Shown piece after piece: positions 1 to 5,344 of a DNA stretch of 6,356 nt. Each line of letters starts with the position of its first letter. Position 1 is the stretch's first letter. The translations under genes and the position numbers were made by a program. The notes under the pieces were generated by a model. It was not told where the DNA came from, searched no databases, and saw only the letters and a list, made by a program, of their open reading frames with translations. The DNA lies in assembly GCA_002712305.1 (NCBI GenBank), contig PATE01000053.1, positions 7,410 through 13,765 of the forward strand. The letters are read 5' to 3'. Source of the stretch: Gemmatimonadota bacterium (GTDB lineage: Bacteria; Latescibacterota; UBA2968; UBA8231).

Positions 1-202
1 TGGCGTCGCCGGCGAGATACGCGTAATCCACGGGGTGGAAAAGGATCGCCGCCGTCGGGTTCGCACCCCACTCACAGAACACGTGTCCCGGGTTCTTGTC
101 CTCCAGCACGCCGCCAATGAGGCTGCGGTCGTAGTCATATGCCGCGAACAGCGGCTCGACGCGGGAGACGTCCTCCCCGTGTAGTTGAATCACACCTGCC
201 AT
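1..202 (-). CDS. GNAT-type N-acetyltransferase, N-terminal part (partial)
   Basis: Reading the minus strand from the ATG at 202-200 gives 67 uninterrupted codons that run off the left edge, so the 3' part is missing. The protein starts MAGVIQLHGEDVSRVEPLFA and later has GGVLEDKNPGHVFCEW, a stretch with paired alanines, and YLAGDA. An arginine-rich or leucine-rich start followed by 'VLE..NPG.VF' and a strand ending in a glycine-aspartate turn resembles the N-terminal domain of one GNAT acetyltransferase family. Members of that family transfer an acetyl group from acetyl-CoA to an unknown amine. The acetyl-CoA binding motif would lie outside the window. A weak AGG lies 5 bases before the ATG. 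The gene is divergent from the VanZ-like gene, with about 350 bases between them. The open frame and start are well supported; the family call is moderate because only the variable end is visible. Confidence 0.6.
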   Translation of the reverse strand, partial: MAGVIQLHGEDVSRVEPLFAAYDYDRSLIGGVLEDKNPGHVFCEWGANPTAAILFHPVDYAYLAGDA

Positions 203-330
203 CTTGACCTGTCCAATTCCTCACCACAGCAGAACGATCGCGCGTCTGGTGTGTATCGAAAGCGGGATCCGATGCGAGCGGCCAGCAACAGCCGCCGAGC
301 TGATGCGGACGCCGACACTGCGGCCGCGGT

Positions 331-365
331 GCAACCCACGTGCAATGCTGTGCAATGTCACGCAA
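331..365. repeat. Helically phased GCAA words, possible operator
   Basis: GCAA occurs at 331, 342, 352 and 362, spaced 11, 10 and 10 bases apart. The middle two lie in near-identical 9-base units (GTGCAATGC and GTGCAATGT). Further GCAA copies lie at 413 and 422. A spacing of one helical turn puts the words on one face of the DNA, as with cooperative regulator sites. The words are short, so chance remains possible. Confidence 0.3.
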
Positions 366-420
366 GCCGGTCACATGCCTTCCGATGGCGTCGCGAATCT
401 CTGTGACACAGGGCAACCGT

Positions 421-434
421 CGCAATGCATTGCG
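421..434. promoter_or_regulatory. 14-base perfect palindrome, possible dimer-binding site
   Basis: CGCAATGCATTGCG is its own reverse complement. Each half carries the GCAATG word also found at 342 and 352, so the palindrome and the phased repeats may be read by the same regulator. It has no spacer between half-sites and no U-tract, so a terminator is unlikely. Confidence 0.3.
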
Positions 435-450
435 CTGCATCGTCCAGACG

Positions 451-460
451 CGACATGTCG
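451..460. promoter_or_regulatory. 10-base perfect palindrome CGACATGTCG
   Basis: This palindrome is centred 28 bases from the centre of the one at 421-434. The same 10-mer also occurs inside the coding sequence at 3648-3657, which lowers the chance that it is a specific operator. Confidence 0.15.
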
Positions 461-479
461 ACTCTGGCACCACTCTGGC
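461..479 (+). repeat. Short direct repeat ACTCTGGC x2
   Basis: ACTCTGGC is present at 461-468 and again at 472-479, an 11-base period. A GCCAG at 494-498 can pair with the second copy around a 14-base loop. It may be part of the control region of the downstream gene or may be chance. Confidence 0.2.
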
Positions 480-540
480 GTTCTCGTGGAAAAGCCAGGT
501 TAGCCTCGCAAGGAGTTGAGCACTGCCTGGATCAACGAGA

Positions 541-583
541 GGGAGATGAAATGAACGCGAATCGACGCGTGTGGCAACTGTGA
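541..583 (+). other. Ribosome binding site plus 10-codon ORF, possible leader peptide
   Basis: GGGAG at 541-545 is the best Shine-Dalgarno site ahead of the VanZ-like gene. It sits 5 bases before an ATG at 551, not before the VanZ-frame GTG codons. That ATG opens a short frame encoding MNANRRVWQL, ending in TGA at 581-583. This stop overlaps a GTG at 580 in the VanZ frame (GTGA), an arrangement that allows translational coupling. An alternative is that 551 is the true VanZ start and one base has been lost between 551 and 583. I cannot tell these apart from one sequence. Confidence 0.35.
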
Positions 584-1156
584 AGACATCCCTGTTTTCC
601 TCCGAACGAGAGCGGCGCCTGTGGTTCTGGACGCTGGCCGTGGTGGCCGCGATCTACTCAACCCTCGGCCTGGCAGCCACGCTGGAGGGCAAACTCCGGC
701 ACGGACTGTTCGCCCAGATGGTTTTCATTGGCTTCCTCATGATCGGTGCGGCCAGTCTGACGCAGGGGCTGAGGGCCCGTCCCGGCGGCACCGAGATCGG
801 CGTCGCGTTGGGTGTGGCCGCCGCCTACCTCATGACCTTCGCCCGCTTTGGGGGCGCCGAACGCAGCCACTTCTTCGAGTACGGCGTGCTCGCCCTCTTC
901 GTCCACGAGGCGCTTGCGGAGCGCGCGATCCAGGGGCGTCGAGTCCCGGTGCCCGCCTTGCTCGCCATCGTGGTGAGCACTCTGATCGGCGTGCTCGGCG
1001 AAAGTATCCAGGTGGTTGCTGCCCAGCCGCGTGTTTGACCCTTTCGACATGGTCGTCAACGCCGTGGCAGCCACGATAGCGGTCATCGCGAGGGTCATCC
1101 TGGCATGGACGCGGCGCTACAGCAGCAGGCTCGATGTCTCACGGGGTCGCGCTTGA
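571..1156 (+). pseudogene. VanZ-family membrane protein, frameshifted
   Basis: The first 155 codons (571-1038) encode a small membrane protein with hydrophobic segments near residues 17-37, 47-66, 75-92 and 126-143, and the VanZ-type motif ERSHFFEYG at residues 97-105. The frame then ends early. In the next frame the sequence continues as LPSRVFDPFDMVVN, the conserved VanZ C-terminal signature, plus one more hydrophobic helix, and stops at 1154-1156. Removing one G of the GG at 1014-1015 joins the two halves as ESIQVLLPSRVFDPF and gives 194 residues, normal for the family. VanZ proteins are linked to teicoplanin resistance in Gram-positive bacteria; most homologues have unknown function. The start is uncertain: GTG 571 or GTG 580, with an in-frame stop at 547-549 limiting extension. 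The cause is a real mutation or an assembly/sequencing error; no slippery heptamer is visible. Confidence 0.85.
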
Positions 1157-1186
1157 TTAAGAGACCGCCTTGCCTACTTTGGCCTC

Positions 1187-2353
1187 ATGAGCCTGATCGC
1201 CCCTACGAAAACCGTCGACGTACCGAACTGGGTCACATACCCCGACCACGACTGGCTGACCATCACGCCGGAAGAGGCGGGGCTCGACCCCGTGAAGTAC
1301 GCAGCGTGGCTGGAGGGTCTGCAGGTCACAGGCGCCAGCTTCGGGGGAGAGGACCACAGCCGCAATCGTTATGGGGCCGTGTTCACGCGGGGGGGGTATC
1401 TCGTGCAAGCATGGGGAGACCGTCAGTATCAGCACCAGACAGCCTCCGTGGGCAAGGCGCTCACGTGGGTCGTGCTGGGGGTGGCGGTCGAGGACGGTCT
1501 GCTGGATCCGGACGAACCCATCCACAAGAGTTGGACCGGTGAGGGGGCGCTGTCTCATCCACATAAGTATCTGACGGAAGGCCACCACGAGACCCTGACG
1601 TGGCGGCATCTGGTGGGCAGGCGGGATGAGAGTGTGCACTGGGGTGGCTTTCCCTTCGAGATCGGCAACCGTTGGCGTGAACAACGCACCGGCCTCGAGG
1701 CGGCCGATGCCGTGCCTGAGATTCCGGCTTGGGCGAACTGGACGGGGGATCCGTTCTTCGATTGTTATTCACATGCCGAACCGGGCACCCACGGCCTGTA
1801 CAGCAGTGCAGGCTTCTGGCGGCTGGGTCAGGCGCTGACGGCGGTCTGGGGCCGGGACATCAAGGATGTGCTGCAGGAGCGCCTCTTCGATGCCATCGGC
1901 ATTCCTGCTGAACGATGGGGCTGGCTGACCGGGCGTGAAGTCAAAGAGCAGAAGAATTTCTACCCGACCATCCCCGACAGCTACACCTATCTCGACCCCC
2001 CCTACGAGATCGATGGCCACGTCGTGCGCAGTGGTCCCGGCTGGGTGGTGATGAGTGCCTCTGACCTGGCGCGCTTCGGCCACCTGAACGCCACCCGCGG
2101 GATCTGGAAGGGTGAGCGTATCATCAATGCCGACTGGCTGCGCGGACACAGTGGCGGCAACAAGAGCGGCGTCAGCGGCGAGAGTGAGCAGTTCACAGCG
2201 CTGGGCGTCGTGACGACTGCCGGACTCCCCGACTACGCCCACGCCATCGACACCCGCAGTATCCTGCCCGACGACATCTTCGTGAGACCGGTTCACCGCA
2301 CGAAGAGGTCTCTTGACCAGAATCGGTTCAAGCTCCCGAAAGCTTCCGAATGA
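1187..2353 (+). CDS. Serine hydrolase, beta-lactamase/esterase fold
   Basis: This 388-residue protein has the serine beta-lactamase/penicillin-binding-protein fold signature: SVGK at residues 87-90 (nucleophile Ser87, Lys90), followed by a helix and VEDGLLDPDEPI, then YSSAGFWRLG with Tyr205 as the second-motif tyrosine, and a helix resembling 'SASDLARFG' at 290-298. The third (KTG/HxG) motif is unclear. HSG at 321-323 or KSG at 326-328 are candidates, but the C-terminus looks divergent. There is no signal peptide or membrane segment, so a cytoplasmic esterase, amidase or transesterase is likelier than an antibiotic-degrading lactamase. ATG 1187 is the only good start before the in-frame stop at 1154-1156; its ribosome site is poor. 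The stop overlaps the phnW start (ATGA), so the two are probably translationally coupled, suggesting a substrate linked to aminoethylphosphonate. That link is inference; the true substrate is unknown. Confidence 0.88.
   Translation: MSLIAPTKTVDVPNWVTYPDHDWLTITPEEAGLDPVKYAAWLEGLQVTGASFGGEDHSRNRYGAVFTRGGYLVQAWGDRQYQHQTASVGKALTWVVLGVAVEDGLLDPDEPIHKSWTGEGALSHPHKYLTEGHHETLTWRHLVGRRDESVHWGGFPFEIGNRWREQRTGLEAADAVPEIPAWANWTGDPFFDCYSHAEPGTHGLYSSAGFWRLGQALTAVWGRDIKDVLQERLFDAIGIPAERWGWLTGREVKEQKNFYPTIPDSYTYLDPPYEIDGHVVRSGPGWVVMSASDLARFGHLNATRGIWKGERIINADWLRGHSGGNKSGVSGESEQFTALGVVTTAGLPDYAHAIDTRSILPDDIFVRPVHRTKRSLDQNRFKLPKASE
1389..1396 (+). repeat. Run of eight G inside the serine hydrolase gene
   Basis: Eight consecutive G residues cover codons 68-70 (Arg-Gly-Gly), upstream of the nucleophile Ser87. 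A gain or loss of one base would remove the active site. Long G tracts can mediate slipped-strand switching, and are also common sites of sequencing error. The gene is in frame here. Confidence 0.9.
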
Positions 2354-3465
2354 AGACATTGATCGAGAACGATTACCTGCTGCTGACGCCAGGTCCGCTG
2401 TCCACGTCACCTACGGTGCGGCAGGCGATGGATCGCGATTGGTGCACGTGGGACGAGGAGTACAACGAGGGGGTTGTGACGCCGATCCGGCAGCGCCTCG
2501 TCGAGCTTGCTACTGCGACGTGTCCCAAGGACTACACGTGTGTTTTGATGCAAGGGAGCGGCACCTTCTCGGTGGAGGCCATGCTGGGTTCGACGATCGG
2601 GCCTACGGACAGACTGCTGGTGCTGGCTAACGGCGTGTATGGAAACCGCCTGGCCCAGATCGCTGATTGCTTACGAATCGATCACGTCGTCCACGACAGT
2701 GGAGAGTTGGAACGGCCTGACCTCGATCGGCTGGACGACGAATTGGCACAAGACGAATCGATCACGCACGTGGTTCTCGTGCACGGCGAGACGACGACGG
2801 GAATGATCAACCCGTTGCTGCCGATCGCGGCGATGGTAAAGGGGCACGGCCGTCTCCTGCTGGTGGATTCGATGAGTGCCTTCGGTGGCGTGCCTTTGGA
2901 CATCGCTGAATTGGGCATCGACTACCTCGTGTCGTCGGCGAACAAGTGTATTCAGGGGGTGCCCGGTTTCGGCTTCGTCATCGGCCGCAAGGCCCATCTG
3001 GAACAGACAAAAGGATGGGCGCGGTCGCTGTCCCTGGATCTGCATGCCCAGTGGCAGGACATGGAGCAGGGACGTGGCAAGTGGCGGTTCACCAGCCCCA
3101 CGCACGTCGTGCGCGCCTTCTACCAGGCGCTGATGGAACTGGAAGCGGAGGGCGGGATCGCCGTTCGCCATGCCCGCTACAGTGAGAATCAACGGCGCCT
3201 GGTGACCGGGATGGATCGACTGGGATTCGATTGCGTGCTGCCGGCTGAATACCAGGGGCCTATCATCACCGGGTTCCACAATCCGACACATCCGGACTAC
3301 GACTTCGGCCGTTTCTACGCGATGCTGAAGGAGAAGGGATTCGTCATCTATCCCGGTAGTGTCACGGGGATCGATTCCTTCCGGATCGGTACGATTGGCC
3401 ACGTGTTCCCCAATGACATCGATCGATTACTGTTGGCGATCGAGTCATCGATGTACTGGGCCTGA
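2350..3465 (+). CDS. phnW: 2-aminoethylphosphonate:pyruvate transaminase
   Basis: PhnW is a PLP-dependent class V aminotransferase that moves the amino group of 2-aminoethylphosphonate to pyruvate, giving phosphonoacetaldehyde and alanine (EC 2.6.1.37). The 371-residue length is typical. The match to remembered enterobacterial and pseudomonad PhnW runs over the whole protein: YLLLTPGPLSTSPTV near the start, CTWDEEYN, LMQGSGTFSVEAMLGS (phosphate-binding loop, residues 69-72), HGETTTGM at 145-152, VDSMSAFGG with Asp174 for the PLP ring nitrogen, SSANKCIQGVPGFGFVI with Lys199 as the Schiff-base lysine, KWRFTSPTH and YPG...FRIGTIG with Arg345. It is a cytoplasmic enzyme. Its ATG overlaps the stop of the hydrolase gene by 4 bases, and the metallohydrolase gene follows 12 bases after its stop. 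No phnX, phnY, phnA or pbfA is in the window, so the fate of phosphonoacetaldehyde is not shown. Direction (catabolism or AEP synthesis) cannot be settled here. Confidence 0.95.
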   Translation: MKTLIENDYLLLTPGPLSTSPTVRQAMDRDWCTWDEEYNEGVVTPIRQRLVELATATCPKDYTCVLMQGSGTFSVEAMLGSTIGPTDRLLVLANGVYGNRLAQIADCLRIDHVVHDSGELERPDLDRLDDELAQDESITHVVLVHGETTTGMINPLLPIAAMVKGHGRLLLVDSMSAFGGVPLDIAELGIDYLVSSANKCIQGVPGFGFVIGRKAHLEQTKGWARSLSLDLHAQWQDMEQGRGKWRFTSPTHVVRAFYQALMELEAEGGIAVRHARYSENQRRLVTGMDRLGFDCVLPAEYQGPIITGFHNPTHPDYDFGRFYAMLKEKGFVIYPGSVTGIDSFRIGTIGHVFPNDIDRLLLAIESSMYWA

Positions 3466-3471
3466 AGGGAG
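3466..3471 (+). promoter_or_regulatory. Ribosome binding site for the PhnP-like gene
   Basis: AGGGAG starts one base after the phnW stop and is 6 bases from the GTG at 3478. It decides in favour of this GTG start and supports cotranslation with phnW. Confidence 0.75.
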
Positions 3472-3477
3472 ACGACC

Positions 3478-4329
3478 GTGCGATTTCAGATTCTGGGGTC
3501 TTCGGCGGGCAAGACCGTGCCGCGGCCGTTCTGCCGTTGTCGTGTGTGTGAAGTGGCGCGGCGGGATGGGGGGCGCCATGTTCGCACGCGCTGTGCGGTA
3601 CATCTGCATCTGGATCAGGACGAAGGACCGGAGCCACGCTACGGAATCGACATGTCGCCCGAGTCCTGGGGACAGCTGATTCGAGAGGGCGTCGCCGGGG
3701 ATCATCTGGCGCACCTGCTGATCACACACACCCACGCCGATCACCTGGATCCTCTGCTGCTGGGAATGCGTGGGTCGATCCTGAGTGAGAAGAAGGAGTT
3801 GACCCATCTGCGGGTCTATGGCAGCGACTCGGTGGAAGAGCAGCTGGTGGGCCTGAACCTCGACAAGCTGAATGCGTCATGGCAACGAGTCACGCCGCTG
3901 GAACCTTTCACCGTGAACGAACTCCAGGTGACACCATTGAGAGCCAACCATGGGCCAGGTACAGCACTCAACTACGTCGTTCAACACGTAGACGAAACGG
4001 TGCTACTGGCGTGGGATACGGGTTACTGGGAAGCGGAAACGTGGGAGGCCGTTACCGACTGCAGGTTTGACGGTGTGATTTCGGAATGCACGATTCTTGG
4101 CCCGGGTCCGGTCGATCGAGACAGCCGGCATCTCAACTTCGCCACCCTCGTGGACATGAAGCTGCGCCTCACACAGATGGGATGTATCGATGAGTCCACG
4201 CCGTGGGCGACGCTCCACATCGGCGACAATGGTGGACTGACCTACGACGAGCAGGTGGAACTGGCCGAGCCGCAAGGCGTCACCGTCGGCTACGACGGGA
4301 TGTGGTTCGCGCCGCAGATATCTGCGTGA
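3478..4329 (+). CDS. PhnP-like metallo-beta-lactamase-fold hydrolase
   Basis: This 283-residue protein has the MBL-fold active site in order: HTHADH at residues 84-89, His158 in RANHGPG, Asp180 in AWDTGYW, and His247 in LHIGDNG. It ends with GYDGMWF, which resembles the GFDGM end of E. coli PhnP. Near the N-terminus Cys19, Cys21 and Cys24 form CxCxxC at the place of the structural zinc site of PhnP; His218 in RHLNF matches a phosphate-contacting histidine. PhnP opens 5-phosphoribosyl 1,2-cyclic phosphate in the C-P lyase pathway. Here no C-P lyase genes are seen and the likely fourth structural zinc ligand, His in PhnP, is Asp250. The protein is about 30 residues longer than PhnP, with an insertion after the HxHxDH motif. 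A phosphodiesterase or related phosphorus-ester hydrolase acting with PhnW is inferred; the substrate is unknown. The GTG start is supported by AGGGAG 6 bases upstream. Likely cytoplasmic. Confidence 0.88.
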   Translation: MRFQILGSSAGKTVPRPFCRCRVCEVARRDGGRHVRTRCAVHLHLDQDEGPEPRYGIDMSPESWGQLIREGVAGDHLAHLLITHTHADHLDPLLLGMRGSILSEKKELTHLRVYGSDSVEEQLVGLNLDKLNASWQRVTPLEPFTVNELQVTPLRANHGPGTALNYVVQHVDETVLLAWDTGYWEAETWEAVTDCRFDGVISECTILGPGPVDRDSRHLNFATLVDMKLRLTQMGCIDESTPWATLHIGDNGGLTYDEQVELAEPQGVTVGYDGMWFAPQISA

Positions 4330-4342
4330 ACGGTTAGCGCCT
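4330..4342. other. 13-base convergent junction without a clear terminator
   Basis: The plus-strand operon and the minus-strand pair meet tail to tail here. The only inverted repeat nearby is AGCGCC (4336-4341) with GGCGCT (4370-4375), a 28-base loop reaching into the dehydrogenase gene, with no T-run. I see no intrinsic terminator for either side. Confidence 0.4.
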
Positions 4343-5314
4343 TCAATCCCACATCAACACAACACCCAGGGCGCTGTCGGGATCGTTGTAGAGCATGTGA
4401 TAGGCCTCCGGTGTCTGTTCCCAGGGCAGGCGGTGGGTGATCAGTTCATCCACGCGCACCGTCCCGTCGACGAGCATTCGCGCTGCGTCGACCAGGCATT
4501 CGTGGCGGGGGTGCTTCGTGCGAATGCCGGCGATGAGCTGCTTGTTCATGAATCGGTCGCCATCGAGGGGTAGAGGCGCTCCCTGATACTTCGAAATCAG
4601 ATGGATCACACCACCGGCGGCCAGCATGTCCTGCGCCTGTTCGAAGGATCGAATCCCTACCTGGCCACCCACACATTCGACGACCACATCGGCTCCCTTG
4701 CCATCTGTGAGGTCCATGACGGCCGCCACCGAATCGGTCTTGGATACATCGATCACATGATCGGCGCCCAGTTTACCTGAGATCTCGCAACGCAGTGGTT
4801 GGGCATCCACTGTAATCACACGTCCTGGACTGCGTTCTCGGACGATCTGTGCGCAAAGTGCGCCGACGATGCCCTGGCCCAGGATCACGACGGTCTGCCC
4901 CGGTTCGATAGGGGTGGTACGCATCCACATGATAGAACTGGTGGTCAGAGGCAGGAAGGTCGCTGTCTCGTGGTCCAACCCTTCGGGCAGCTCGAACACC
5001 GTCTTGCGTGGCCCCGTCTCATGTCCGAGGACAAACTGTGCGTGCGGACCGCTGACCATGACCTGCTGTCCCACAGAGAACCCTTTGATCTCTGTTCCCA
5101 CATCGACGATTTCGCCTGCATCGGAATAACCCATGATGTCCGGACTCACGGCTTCTTCGAGGACGTAGCGCCGGAACAGTTCCGAGCCGCGGCTGATCAG
5201 ACTCCGGCGAACGCGGATCAGGACCTGGTCTGCGGCGGGTTTCGGACGATCGACCTCGACCATCTGAACATTCCCGAAACCGTCCAGCTTTTCGAGTTGC
5301 TGCATTCGCTCCAT
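4343..5314 (-). CDS. Zinc-free MDR-family NAD(P)-dependent dehydrogenase
   Basis: A medium-chain dehydrogenase/reductase of 323 residues from the ATG at 5314. The N-terminal GroES-like domain has SRGSELFRRY at 41-50 and GYSDAGEIVDVG at 62-73. The Rossmann domain has LGQGIVG at 145-151 and Asp170 at the end of the second strand, which favours NAD over NADP. The catalytic zinc ligands of alcohol dehydrogenases are absent: the usual Cys near residue 41 is Ser-Arg, the His of GHE is Tyr63, and no four-cysteine lobe is present. It is therefore likely zinc-independent, and oxidises or reduces an unknown substrate. The frame could extend to a TTG at 5338, but the ATG has AGGA 5 bases upstream. The sulfatase stop lies 30 bases before it, so the two are probably one operon. 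The substrate cannot be named. Confidence 0.88.
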   Translation of the reverse strand: MERMQQLEKLDGFGNVQMVEVDRPKPAADQVLIRVRRSLISRGSELFRRYVLEEAVSPDIMGYSDAGEIVDVGTEIKGFSVGQQVMVSGPHAQFVLGHETGPRKTVFELPEGLDHETATFLPLTTSSIMWMRTTPIEPGQTVVILGQGIVGALCAQIVRERSPGRVITVDAQPLRCEISGKLGADHVIDVSKTDSVAAVMDLTDGKGADVVVECVGGQVGIRSFEQAQDMLAAGGVIHLISKYQGAPLPLDGDRFMNKQLIAGIRTKHPRHECLVDAARMLVDGTVRVDELITHRLPWEQTPEAYHMLYNDPDSALGVVLMWD

Positions 5315-5319
5315 GCCGA

Positions 5320-5328
5320 TCCTATCCT
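5320..5328 (-). promoter_or_regulatory. Ribosome binding site for the MDR gene
   Basis: On the minus strand two AGGA cores lie 5 and 10 bases before the ATG at 5314. They support that ATG over the TTG at 5338 and over the ATG at 5305, whose GGAG is too close. Confidence 0.6.
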
Positions 5329-5344
5329 CTATGCGCAATCGCGC

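Larger units (their letters stand above)
203..550. promoter_or_regulatory. Non-coding divergent spacer, likely promoter region
   Basis: This stretch separates the minus-strand acetyltransferase from the plus-strand VanZ-like gene and should hold both promoters. Overlapping open frames cross it on both strands, but their products look compositionally random (arginine-, proline- and cysteine-rich, with no recognisable motif), so I treat them as shadows. It contains phased GCAA words (331-365), a 14-base palindrome (421-434), a 10-base palindrome (451-460) and an 8-base direct repeat (461-479). I could not fix convincing -35/-10 hexamers for either direction. No tRNA-like or strong terminator-like hairpin was seen. 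Confidence 0.5.

Noticed and set aside
135-473. 112-residue open frame on the minus strand
   Set aside because: It overlaps the well-supported acetyltransferase start in another frame, and its product is arginine-rich and motif-free.
204-503. 99-residue open frame on the plus strand across the spacer
   Set aside because: The product is rich in Cys, Arg, His and Pro with no motif, and there is no ribosome site. It overlaps other equally random frames, so it is probably chance in GC-rich DNA.
1012-1020. Programmed ribosomal frameshift in the VanZ-like gene
   Set aside because: There is no slippery heptamer, no clear downstream structure, and a simple one-base insertion explains the break.
1769-2410. 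213-residue minus-strand open frame opposite the serine hydrolase
   Set aside because: It is antisense to a gene with clear active-site motifs and shows no recognisable domain.
2671-3402. 243-residue minus-strand open frame opposite phnW
   Set aside because: It is a long shadow frame antisense to a strongly supported PhnW, with no domain signal.
3417-3453. CATCGAT and ATCGATG inverted repeat near the end of phnW
   Set aside because: Each element is itself palindromic and GATC-rich, lies inside coding sequence, and has no T-run, so it is not a terminator.
3648-3657. Second copy of CGACATGTCG as an operator
   Set aside because: It lies within the metallohydrolase coding sequence, where a GC-rich 10-base dyad can arise from codon choice.
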